DNA from: Paradesertivirga sp965650335
GTDB lineage: Bacteria > Bacteroidota > Bacteroidia > Sphingobacteriales > Sphingobacteriaceae
Assembly: GCA_965650335.1 (NCBI GenBank)
Contig: CBFGOI010000105.1
Span: 1-16,473 of the forward strand
Direction: 5' to 3'
Length of the DNA stretch: 16,473 bases
Numbering within the stretch: the stretch's first letter is position 1; each line of letters opens with the position of its first letter. Below, in pieces: positions 5,986-14,900 of the stretch. Position numbers and translations under genes: made by a program. Under the pieces are notes generated by a model, which saw only the letters and a program-made list of their open reading frames with translations, did no database searches and had not been told where the DNA came from.

Positions 5986-7557
5986 ATGTACAGAAAACTT
6001 ATCACAAAAAACACAGTCAGGGCCCTTCTCCTGACGTCAACACTGTTAAGTGGCGGAATTATGGACTCATTTGCTCAAATTTCTTTAACCGGACAGCTGC
6101 GTCCAAGGATAGAAGTTAGGGATGGTGCAGGAAACCTTGCGCCCGACGGCGCCACTCCTGCTTCCTTTGTTTCTCAGCGCACACGCTTAGCTTTTGGATA
6201 TAAATGGGACAGGTTAACGTTCGGTGCTACTGTTCAGGATGTACGTGTATGGGGACAGGATGCCTCCTCAGTTTCAAATGCCGATGGTAATAGGTTAATG
6301 CTTCACGAAGGCTGGGCAGAAGTTGTTCTGGCAAATAAAGCCGACACAACAATAGGTTTTAAGTTAGTTGATAATCTTTCATTTAAGGTAGGAAGACAAG
6401 AATTGGTGTATGATGATGCCCGTCTTATAGGAAATCTTGACTGGTTGCAACAGGGCCGACGTTTTGATATGGCTTTATTGAAAGCTGTACACCACGGCTG
6501 GCAAGTTGATTTTGGATTTGCTTATAACCAAATCTCAGATAATTTCGGTATAACTGGTACAGCTTACACTCCGGGCAATATTCCGGCAACTGTAAAAAAT
6601 GATAAAGGGGAAGTTGTTGCTACTCCGGCGGGCATTGTTCCTTTAATAAATGCAGCAACTGGGAATAGCGCACCGGCTAGTGCCGGAGGAACGCCATTTT
6701 ATTCTAACCCTCCAAGTACAAATGCTGCTAATCAGGATTATAAAAACTTCCAAAGCATCTATATATCTAAAAAAATCAATCAAACAAAAATATCCATCCT
6801 GGGATTCAGAGATGCTTTCTCTAAATATTCAGTAAAAAATGTAGCATCGGGTGAAGATGGAGGAATTGTGTACGGCCGAGCCTTTAATGTAAAAGGAACA
6901 AATGAGCGTTACACCGGAGGTGCAATGATTAGTCCAACTTTTGGAAATGCATCTGGTTTCGGTAAAATAGCTCTTCAGGCGGCGGCTTATTATCAATCAG
7001 GTAATGATCGCGACGGTAAAACTTTAGAAGCTTACCATTATACTGTTGCTGCTACGTACGGTAAAGGCAAATTTACGGTAGGACCCGGCTACGATGTTCT
7101 TTCGGGAAATAAAATTACAACACCTGGAACAGAGAGCAAAAGATTCGATCCATTATACGGAACACCTCATAAATTTTGGGGATATATGGATTATTTCTAC
7201 GCTGGTACAAATTCTCCGGCTGCAGGCTTAGTCAATTACTACTTCAAATCGAAATTCACAGCGAACACCTTCTTTATTGCTGCCGATTATCACCATTTCT
7301 CAGTACAAAATGAAATGGCAGCCACCATTCAGAAAGATTTAGGCGATGAAATAGATCTGACTGCAAATTACAACTTAAATAAATTCACTTCTATAGAGCT
7401 CGGATATTCGATGATGTTCGCAGCAACGGACGCCATGAAAGCGGCCAAAGGGCAAGCTTCGGCAACAACTTTCGATAAAATAGGGAAATGGGGATATGTT
7501 ATGCTGAATATCCGTCCCGACTTCTTTTTCACTAAACCTGTGGCAATTAAACAGTAG
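5986..7557 (+). CDS. Alginate-export (AlgE)-type outer-membrane porin, likely for nitrate
   Basis: A signal peptide of about 30 residues (LLLTSTLLSGGIMDSFA) is followed by about 490 residues of alternating-pattern beta-barrel sequence. The N-terminal SLTGQLRPRIEVRDGAG...SQRTRLAFGYKWDRLTFGATVQDVRVWG is characteristic of the alginate_export (AlgE) superfamily of 18-strand porins. It also contains the typical VGRQELVYDDARLIGNLDWLQQGRRFD. Members of this family in Bacteroidota are common in nitrate assimilation loci, where they presumably admit nitrate rather than export alginate; no alginate genes are near. It lies between nrtS and nrtA with only 38 bases before nrtA, so it is probably co-transcribed with the transporter. 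Its substrate is inferred from context only. Confidence 0.88.
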   Translation: MYRKLITKNTVRALLLTSTLLSGGIMDSFAQISLTGQLRPRIEVRDGAGNLAPDGATPASFVSQRTRLAFGYKWDRLTFGATVQDVRVWGQDASSVSNADGNRLMLHEGWAEVVLANKADTTIGFKLVDNLSFKVGRQELVYDDARLIGNLDWLQQGRRFDMALLKAVHHGWQVDFGFAYNQISDNFGITGTAYTPGNIPATVKNDKGEVVATPAGIVPLINAATGNSAPASAGGTPFYSNPPSTNAANQDYKNFQSIYISKKINQTKISILGFRDAFSKYSVKNVASGEDGGIVYGRAFNVKGTNERYTGGAMISPTFGNASGFGKIALQAAAYYQSGNDRDGKTLEAYHYTVAATYGKGKFTVGPGYDVLSGNKITTPGTESKRFDPLYGTPHKFWGYMDYFYAGTNSPAAGLVNYYFKSKFTANTFFIAADYHHFSVQNEMAATIQKDLGDEIDLTANYNLNKFTSIELGYSMMFAATDAMKAAKGQASATTFDKIGKWGYVMLNIRPDFFFTKPVAIKQ

Positions 7558-7595
7558 AAAGAGATTAAAAATTTAACAAAGGTAAAACCAGAGAA

Positions 7596-8807
7596 ATGAA
7601 GACATTAACTACAAACGCTATAAAAACTTTAATGCTTATCGCATTAACAGTTGTCACTATAAGTACTTTAAGCTTCAACGCGGAAGCTAAAAAGATAAAA
7701 CTAGGATTTATTCCACTAACAGACTGCGCTCCATTGGTTGCTGCGAAAGAGCTGGGGCTATTCGCTAAATATGGTGTAGATGTAGAGCTTTCAAAAGAAG
7801 CATCCTGGGCTAACGTTCGCGATAAAATATTACTAGGCGAACTTGACGGTGCTCACTGCCTTTTCTCGATGCCGCTTTCTGTTTATACAGGCATCGGTGG
7901 TAAAGCAGGTTCTGAAATGAAAATCGCCATGATGCTGAACAATAATGGACAGGCAATTTCCCTATCAAAAGAATTTTGTGGGTTGGTAGGTTACAAAGAA
8001 GTAAATAAAGCTGCCGCCGCCACTAAAAAAGTTCAGGGTCGTAAAGAAGTTACTTTCGCCATGACCTTCCCGGGCGGAACGCATGATATCTGGTTACGCT
8101 ATTGGTTAGCTGCAGCTGGAATAAATGCAAAGTCGGTCGGCATCATCACTATTCCTCCACCGCAAATGGTTGCAAACATGCGTGTTGATAACATGGAAGG
8201 ATTTTGTGTAGGTGAACCATGGGGCGGGGTTGCTGCTGCTCAAAACGTCGGCTTCACACATATTGCAAGTCAGGATTTGTGGAGTGATCATCCTGAAAAA
8301 GCGCTGGTTGTTAATGCAAAATTTGCTGCAACTGAAAAAGAAGATTTGAAAAAAGTTATGAAAGCTATCATCGAAGCTCAACGATGGCTGGATGTTTTAG
8401 GCAACCGTAAAAAAGCGGCAAGCTGGTTAACTAAACCTTATTATGTAAATGCGCCTTTAGCAATTATCGAGGCCCGCTTACAAGGCAGCAGTGACTTAGG
8501 CTGTGATTTAGGTGTACAAAAATATAAGGGCAACTACATGACCTTTTATAAAAATGGAATCGTCACCACCCCTAAAAAATCTTATGCTTATTGGTTCCTG
8601 GCTCAATTTGTACGCTTTGGCTACTTAAAATCCGAACCAAATTATGCTGCCATAGCGGACAAGCTTATACTGGATGATTTATTCCTCGAAGTTGCCAAAG
8701 AAATGAATGTACCGGTTCAACCCGACATGCAACCCATAAAAACTAATTACGATGTGGTATTCGACCCCAAAAATGTGAGTGCTTATTTAAAGACAACAAA
8801 AAGATAG
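7596..8807 (+). CDS. Nitrate ABC transporter, periplasmic substrate-binding protein NrtA
   Basis: The motif LGFIPLTDCAPLVAAKELGLFAKYGVDV (about residues 36-63), then EASWANVRDKILLGELDGAHCL, is the hallmark of the NrtA/CmpA nitrate/bicarbonate-binding family. FPGGTHDIWLRYWLAAAGI and GEPWGGVAAA are also characteristic. The signal peptide ends AEA before KK (residue 31). There is no lipobox cysteine, so unlike the cyanobacterial lipoprotein this one should be a free periplasmic protein, fitting an organism with an outer membrane and a dedicated porin next door. The length of 403 residues is normal. Nitrate is favoured over bicarbonate or cyanate because of the neighbouring reductase and NarK. 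A GC-rich hairpin separates it from nrtB, a common way to allow more binding protein than permease. Confidence 0.93.
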   Translation: MKTLTTNAIKTLMLIALTVVTISTLSFNAEAKKIKLGFIPLTDCAPLVAAKELGLFAKYGVDVELSKEASWANVRDKILLGELDGAHCLFSMPLSVYTGIGGKAGSEMKIAMMLNNNGQAISLSKEFCGLVGYKEVNKAAAATKKVQGRKEVTFAMTFPGGTHDIWLRYWLAAAGINAKSVGIITIPPPQMVANMRVDNMEGFCVGEPWGGVAAAQNVGFTHIASQDLWSDHPEKALVVNAKFAATEKEDLKKVMKAIIEAQRWLDVLGNRKKAASWLTKPYYVNAPLAIIEARLQGSSDLGCDLGVQKYKGNYMTFYKNGIVTTPKKSYAYWFLAQFVRFGYLKSEPNYAAIADKLILDDLFLEVAKEMNVPVQPDMQPIKTNYDVVFDPKNVSAYLKTTKR

Positions 8808-8818
8808 ATGTTAAACTT

Positions 8819-8838
8819 CCTCCGGCTCAGGCCGGAGG
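8819..8838 (+). terminator. Perfect hairpin between nrtA and nrtB
   Basis: CCTCCGGC (8819-8826) and GCCGGAGG (8831-8838) form an 8-bp GC-rich stem with a TCAG loop, followed by only three T. It lies 12 bases after the nrtA stop. It could be a leaky terminator or a 3' stabilising structure that raises the nrtA message over nrtB/nrtD, as is common behind periplasmic binding protein genes. Confidence 0.7.
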
Positions 8839-8852
8839 TTTAAACTGATAAG

Positions 8853-9641
8853 ATGAAGAAGATATTAACACTCGACACCCTCTATACAGTTCTCTCATTT
8901 TTGGGGAGCTTGTTAATTTTAGGAGCTATATGGGAACTTGTAGCAATTGTTACCGACCGGGAAATTCCAGGCCCGGCTTCTACATGGGTAGTATTCAAAG
9001 AACTTATAGCAGACCCTTTTTATGATCGCGGACCAAATGACAAAGGAATTGGCAATCAACTTTTCAGCTCTATATACCGGGTATTCTTAGGGTTTGGCAT
9101 TGGTAGCTTAATTGCCATTCCGATGGGACTGGCGATGGGATCTTCCAAGTTCATGATGCGTCTTTTTAACCCAATTGTTCAGATTCTGCGTCCCGTATCT
9201 CCTCTGGCCTGGTTTCCTTTAGGATTATTGGCCTTCCAGGCTGCCGAAGGGGCTACAGTATTTATAATTGCTATTACTTCACTCTGGCCAACACTTATCA
9301 ATACTTCATTCGGAGTGGCAAGTATTCCTGCTGATCATAAAAATGTAGGAAAAGCATTCGGTTTTTCAAAGTGGAAATACATCAGTAAAATCATGCTGCC
9401 TTTTGCATTACCACACATCATCACCGGATTAAGACTGTCTATTGGTGTGGCGTGGTTAGTAATTGTAGCAGGAGAAATGCTTTCTGGCGGTGTGGGAATT
9501 GGATTTTTTGTATGGGATAGCTGGAATGGTTTGTCGCTTGAAAAAATCCTTATAGCCATTCTTATTATAGGAACCGTGGGTTTGATACTGGATAAACTCT
9601 TTAGCGCAGTTCAGCATGCCTTAGCGTGGGAGAACAAATAA
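8853..9641 (+). CDS. Nitrate ABC transporter permease NrtB
   Basis: This is a 262-residue inner-membrane permease of the BPD_transp_1 type, with about six hydrophobic segments. Landmarks are the first helix (VLSFLGSLLILGAIWELVAI), the TM-domain start FSSIYRVFLGFGIGSLIAIPMGLAMG (about 71-96), the family motif RPVSPLAWFPLGLLAFQ (113-129), and the EAA coupling loop AFGFSKWKYISKIMLPFALPHI (168-189) that contacts the ATPase. The C-terminal GEMLSGGVGIGFFVWDSWN is typical of the nitrate/taurine/sulfonate permeases. It would form the membrane channel with NrtD. It is followed 33 bases later by the ATPase gene. Confidence 0.93.
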   Translation: MKKILTLDTLYTVLSFLGSLLILGAIWELVAIVTDREIPGPASTWVVFKELIADPFYDRGPNDKGIGNQLFSSIYRVFLGFGIGSLIAIPMGLAMGSSKFMMRLFNPIVQILRPVSPLAWFPLGLLAFQAAEGATVFIIAITSLWPTLINTSFGVASIPADHKNVGKAFGFSKWKYISKIMLPFALPHIITGLRLSIGVAWLVIVAGEMLSGGVGIGFFVWDSWNGLSLEKILIAILIIGTVGLILDKLFSAVQHALAWENK

Positions 9642-9674
9642 ACTATCTATTAATAAACAATTAAACGATTTGTT

Positions 9675-10526
9675 ATGATACTTACAGAAACAGAAGAAGC
9701 GGTTGTCAGATCAAATGAGACAGATATAAGGCCCGATGCTATAAAGATTGATAATGTTACCGTTTCTTTTAAATCTAAAAAAGGAATCTACACTGCAATT
9801 GATAACATTAGTCTGAATGTAAAAAAAGGTGAAATTGTAACCCTGATAGGCCACTCAGGTTGTGGAAAATCAACACTCATGAATACCATTTCTGGTATGG
9901 TTAAACCCACCAATGGTGAGGTTTATGCGAATGGAAATATAGTAAAAGGACCCGGTCCAGACAGAGGAATCGTTTTTCAAAATTACTCTCTTCTTCCATG
10001 GTTATCCGTTTTTCAAAACATATATGTAGCTGTAGATTCGGCTATTAAAGACCTTTCAGCTCTCGAAAAAAAGGAACTTGTTGAGAAAAACCTTCATATG
10101 GTTAATTTATGGGAGCACAGACATAAATTACCAGGACATCTGTCTGGAGGAATGAAACAACGTGTGGCTATTGCCAGAGCATTCGCCATTAATCCTAGCA
10201 TATTATTACTTGATGAGCCGTTCGGCGCCTTAGATGCGCTGACCAAGAGTTCTATGCACATTGAGCTTTTAAAACTATGGAATTTAGACAACCGGAATAA
10301 AACCATCGTCATGGTTACCCATGACATTGAGGAAGCCATTTTCTTATCAGACCGCGTAGTTGTTTTAAATAACGGACCAGCATCTACTATAAAAGAGATT
10401 GTAGATGTGCCGTTAGAAAGACCACGAAATAAGAAAAACATTGTACATGAACCAGGGTACATGGAAACTCACGATAGATTATTAAGTCTGTTAACAGACA
10501 AATTCGACATTAACGATATACATTAA
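9675..10526 (+). CDS. Nitrate ABC transporter ATP-binding protein (NrtD-type)
   Basis: All ABC ATPase motifs are intact: Walker A GHSGCGKST (59-67), Q-loop FQNYSLLPW (Q102), signature LSGGMKQR (156-163), Walker B ILLLDEP (176-182) and H-loop His216 in VMVTHDIEEAI. At 283 residues it has only the ATPase domain, so it resembles cyanobacterial NrtD rather than NrtC, which carries an extra NrtA-like regulatory domain. Only one ATPase gene is present, so the transporter probably uses an NrtD homodimer beneath the NrtB dimer. The missing NrtC-type domain suggests that nitrate-dependent feedback on uptake, if any, works differently here. Some annotators would name this nrtC or nasD. Confidence 0.92.
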   Translation: MILTETEEAVVRSNETDIRPDAIKIDNVTVSFKSKKGIYTAIDNISLNVKKGEIVTLIGHSGCGKSTLMNTISGMVKPTNGEVYANGNIVKGPGPDRGIVFQNYSLLPWLSVFQNIYVAVDSAIKDLSALEKKELVEKNLHMVNLWEHRHKLPGHLSGGMKQRVAIARAFAINPSILLLDEPFGALDALTKSSMHIELLKLWNLDNRNKTIVMVTHDIEEAIFLSDRVVVLNNGPASTIKEIVDVPLERPRNKKNIVHEPGYMETHDRLLSLLTDKFDINDIH

Positions 10527-10541
10527 AATCATACAAGCACC

Positions 10542-10565
10542 TTGTCTCCTTGTGGGGTGAGACAA
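10542..10565 (+). terminator. Hairpin between nrtD and narK
   Basis: TTGTCTC (10542-10548) pairs perfectly with GAGACAA (10559-10565) around a 10-nt loop rich in G. No T-tract follows. An alternative pairing CACC/GGTG overlaps it. It is likely a processing or partial attenuation structure in the 81-base gap between nrtD and the preferred narK start. Confidence 0.45.
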
Positions 10566-10607
10566 TTAATTCACAACAATACATTAACAAAAATCAAAAC
10601 TAGAACA

Positions 10608-11918
10608 ATGAATAAGCCATTAGATAAACTGAATATTTTTTCTGCAAAAGGCATCCAGATGAAAACATTCCACATTACGTGGATCACCTTCTTTTTCTGC
10701 TTTTTCGGATGGTTCGGAGTTGCCCCTCTTATGCCTTTAATCAGAGAGCAACTGCATTTAAGTAAGGAGCAGATCGGAAACATCATCATCGCCTCCGTAT
10801 CAGCAACTATTCTTGCAAGGTTAATTATCGGCAGATTATGCGATACTTTAGGTCCACGCCTGTCATATACCATTCTGCTGGTATTAGGAGCGATTCCGGT
10901 TATTTTAATCGGATTATCAAACAGCTACGAAAGCTTTTTATTATTTCGCTTTGTAATCGGAGTCATCGGCGCATCCTTTGTAATTACTCAGTTCCACACA
11001 TCGATGATGTTTGCACCGAATATAGTGGGTACAGCCAACGCTGTAGCCGGCGGGTGGGGAAACCTGGGCGGCGGTGTTACAAACCTGGTTATGCCTCTAG
11101 TTGCAGGTGCATTTGTAGCCTTGGGTTATTCAAGCGAAGCTGATTCATGGCGTTATGCAATGACTGTTCCTGGCGTAATTCTGTTAATAATGGCCGTGAT
11201 CTATTATAAATACACAAAAGACACTCCACAAGGAAATTACTCTGAAATAACCCGCACGGCAAAGGTTAAAACAAAAGGCACTTTTGTTATGGCAATGAAG
11301 GATTATCGCACATGGATTCTGGCTTTGGCTTACGCTTGTTGCTTTGGAATTGAAATCACTGTGGATAATGTGGCCGCTATTTTCTTTGTAGATAATTTCA
11401 AAACCACGATGGTTATGGCCGGAGCGCTGGCAGCTATCTTCGGCTTTATGAACCTGTTTGCACGTGCCCTGGGTGGAATTGTTAGCGACAAGGTTGGAAA
11501 TGTATATGGCATTAAAGGTAAAGGACTTTTATTAGGACTATTCCTGGTTCTTGAAGGGGTAGCAATTACATTCTTTGCAAAATCAGGAAGCCTGCCGATG
11601 GCAATTGTTTCGATGCTGATATTTGCCTTGTTCTTAAAAATGGCAAACGGAAGCACCTATTCGATTGTGCCCTTCATAAATAAAAAAGCGATTGGTTCTG
11701 TTAGCGGGATAGTTGGTGCTGGAGGAAACCTGGGTGCAATGTTAGCAGGATTTCTTTTTAAAGCTAAATCTCTTAGCTACGCAGATGCCTTTCTATATAT
11801 AGGTATTGCAGTAGCTGTTATTGGCGTGCTCGTTACTTTTATACCATTTAAAGTTGCGGCGGAGACTGAGGAAGAGGATAACCTCGCGGTGGAAAAATTA
11901 AAGTTACAGTCAGTTTAA
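10608..11918 (+). CDS. Nitrate/nitrite MFS transporter NarK
   Basis: This is a 436-residue, 12-helix major facilitator protein of the nitrate/nitrite porter family. Both NNP signature glycine motifs are visible: AGGWGNLGGGVTNLVMP (147-163) and SGIVGAGGNLGAMLAG (366-381). The substrate-binding arginines expected in TM2 and TM8 are present as Arg71 (ILARLIIG) and Arg286 (LFARALGG). The MFS loop motif GRLCDTLGPR follows TM2. The ATG at 10608 is chosen; an upstream in-frame TTG at 10542 would add 22 residues and begin inside the hairpin. It could import nitrate, or exchange nitrate for nitrite to relieve nitrite build-up. It lies 45 bases upstream of the reductase gene. Confidence 0.93.
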   Translation: MNKPLDKLNIFSAKGIQMKTFHITWITFFFCFFGWFGVAPLMPLIREQLHLSKEQIGNIIIASVSATILARLIIGRLCDTLGPRLSYTILLVLGAIPVILIGLSNSYESFLLFRFVIGVIGASFVITQFHTSMMFAPNIVGTANAVAGGWGNLGGGVTNLVMPLVAGAFVALGYSSEADSWRYAMTVPGVILLIMAVIYYKYTKDTPQGNYSEITRTAKVKTKGTFVMAMKDYRTWILALAYACCFGIEITVDNVAAIFFVDNFKTTMVMAGALAAIFGFMNLFARALGGIVSDKVGNVYGIKGKGLLLGLFLVLEGVAITFFAKSGSLPMAIVSMLIFALFLKMANGSTYSIVPFINKKAIGSVSGIVGAGGNLGAMLAGFLFKAKSLSYADAFLYIGIAVAVIGVLVTFIPFKVAAETEEEDNLAVEKLKLQSV

Positions 11919-11953
11919 TACCTTCTAATCCTGCAATTAAACTTTTAATAAAA

Positions 11954-11958
11954 AGGAG
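11954..11958 (+). promoter_or_regulatory. Shine-Dalgarno site deciding a TTG start for the nitrate reductase
   Basis: AGGAG lies 5 bases before TTG 11964. Upstream in the same frame a TAA at 11949-11951 leaves no room for an ATG. The first downstream ATG (residue 39) would remove three of the four [4Fe-4S] cysteines. The start must therefore be this TTG or an adjacent rarer codon. Confidence 0.85.
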
Positions 11959-11963
11959 AAATT

Positions 11964-14900
11964 TTGAGTCACAAAATACATAATCAATCATTTAACACCA
12001 CGTGCTGCTATTGTGGTGTTGGTTGCGGAATTGTAGTTAATAAAGACAGGGACAATTCAATTACTCTAACCGGCGACATGGATCACCCGGTTAATAAGGG
12101 AATGTTATGCAGTAAAGGAATGAACCTGCATTATACTGTAAACGATAAAACAGACCGTTTACTCTTCCCTCAAATGAGGTTGAATAAAAGCATGCCTCTA
12201 CAAAGGGCAAGCTGGGATAATGCCCTGGATAAAGCAGCTGCTGCTTTTAAAACCTTTATTGATAAATATGGCCCGGATTCGGTAGCATTTTATGCATCTG
12301 GTCAGTGCTTAACCGAAGAATATTATGTAATCAATAAGCTAATAAAAGGATTTATAGGCAGCAATAACATCGACACCAATTCACGGCTATGCATGAGCAG
12401 CGCTGTAGTAGGGTATAAAATGAGCTTGGGCGAAGACAGTGTTCCTGTATGCTACGACGACATTGAACTGGCTGATTGCTTTTACGTTACCGGTGCAAAT
12501 CCGGCATGGTGCCATCCTATAATATGGCGACGTGTGGAGGCTCATAAAGCTGAAAATCCACATGTCAAAATCATTGTAGTTGATCCCCGGGTTACCGACA
12601 CCTGTTCCATAGCCGACCTACATCTTCAACTTAATCCCGGAACAGATATCACTCTTAACTACGCCATCGGGCGTGCTATTATTGAAAACGGAGATATCGA
12701 TTTAGAGTTCGTTAAAAATCACACAGAAGGATTTGAACGCTACCGTGAACTGGTTTTTGAAAAAAGTATTTCCGACGCTGCTCTTATTTGCGGCGTTCCT
12801 GAAGCCGATATCCGTTTAGCAGCACAATATATCGGCGATGCAAAGGGGTTTTTAACTATGTGGACCATGGGCTTGAACCAAAGCTCAGTCGGTGTAAACA
12901 AAAATCTCAGCTTAATAAACCTTAACCTTATCACAGGGCACATCGGGAAACCGGGTTCGGGACCATTCTCGCTAACGGGACAACCGAATGCCATGGGCGG
13001 ACGCGAAGTGGGTGGTTTATCGAACTTACTTCCGGCACACCGCGATTTAAATAATCCGCTCCATCGTGAAGAGGTTCAAAAATTCTGGAAAGGAACAACG
13101 ATTTCTCCTGCTCCGGGATTAACCGCCACAGAAATGTTCGAGGCCTTAAACGATGGCCGTTTAAAGGCTATCTGGATAATCTGCACTAATCCGCTTACAA
13201 GCTTACCAAACTCCAGACAAGTCGAGGAAGGCTTAAAGAAAGCGAAGTTTGTAGTCGTGCAGGAAATCACACATAAAGCAGAAACTTTAAAATATGCTGA
13301 TGTTGTTTTACCTGCTGCTACATGGACAGAAAAAGAAGGTACAATGACCAATTCTGAAAGAAGAATCAGTCATATAAGTAAAATCATACCGGCGCCCGGA
13401 GAAGCACTTCCGGACTCAGAAATCATTTGTCGCTTTGCGCAAAAAATGGGTTATAAAGGCTTTGACTATGCATCGCCGGAAGAAATTTATTTGGAACATA
13501 CCAGGCTGACCGCCAAAACGAACGTTAATATCAGTGGGCTGGATTATGATTTCATAAAAACCAACAAAACAGTTCAGTGGCCATTTAACAAAAAAACCGG
13601 CACTGGCACACAACGATTATTTACAAATAACAAGTTCTACACCGAAAGCACAAGGGCTAAGATACACGCTCCTGCGGATACTCTATTGAGCGAAATGCCC
13701 AACGAAGATTTTCCGTTCATTTTAACCACCGGCCGAATCAGGGATCAGTGGCATACCATGAGCAAAACCGGAAAGGTTAACAAGCTCAACAAACACATTC
13801 CCCAAGCCTTCCTGGAAATACATCCCGAAGATGCAGATTCATTGAACATCAAAGAGGATAATGTAGTTATTGTAAAATCTCGCCGCGGCGAAGTTAGACT
13901 GAAAGCAAAATTATCTTCTGCTATTAAAAAAGGCGTTGTTTTCCTCCCAATGCATTGGGGAAAAATTCTTGGGAACGACCTAAACCGCGCAAATAACATA
14001 ACAAGCGATATAATCGATCCAATTTCTAAAGAACCTGACTTTAAATTTTGCGCGGTTAGTATAGAAAAATATAAAAAGCCAGCCCAGCGAATCGTGGTAA
14101 TTGGCGCAGGTGCCGGATCATTCGGATTTGTAAAATCTTACCGTGAAATAAACAAGGATGACGAAATCACTATTTTCAGCAAAGAAGATTTTCCTTTTTA
14201 CAACCGGGTTATGCTTCCTGATTATATCAGCGGTGAGCAAAAATGGGAACAACTGGTAAAAATGAAGGACTCGGAAGAGCCTGAATACAACATTCGCCTG
14301 TTAAGGGGCATCAGCGTGGTAAAAGTAAACCGCGAAGAAAAATATGTTACCGATTCGCGCGGAATTAAAACACCATACGATGTTTTAATAATGGCAACCG
14401 GCAGTCGTGCCGCGGTTCCAAGAAATGTCCCTTCCCTACCGGGAATATTCACGATGAGAAGTCGTTTGGATGCCGATAATTTCAAAAGACACGTGCCTAA
14501 AAACGGTCATGTACTGATTGTAGGTGGTGGCTTACTGGGACTTGAAATGGCGGCGTCCTTACGTGAAATCGGGATAAAGATCACCATCGTACAACGGATC
14601 TCCCGCTTCCTGAATCGTCAGTTAGATCCATTGGGCAGCGAGCTTTTGCACGACGAAATGGTTGATCAGGGTTGTGATATCTATTACAATGATGAGGTGC
14701 AATTATTCTACGGGCGATCAAAGCTTACTGGTGTAGGTTTGGCAAGTGGTAGAAAGATCGACTGTGATGCTATGATTATCGCCATAGGTACAGTTCCAAA
14801 TATCGAGCTGGCAAGAGAAATTGGCCTGGATTGTAAACGTGGGGTCGTTGTTGACGAGCGCCTGCAAACAAACGATCCTTCGATCTTTGCAATTGGAGAA

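Noticed and set aside
9675..10526. Truncated NrtC lacking its substrate-binding-like C-terminal domain
   Set aside because: The length and complete motifs fit the normal ATPase-only NrtD form; there is no remnant of an NrtA-like domain downstream.
10542..10607. Upstream TTG start for narK
   Set aside because: The added 22 residues do not resemble NarK N-termini and the codon lies in a hairpin; ATG 10608 gives the usual start for the family.
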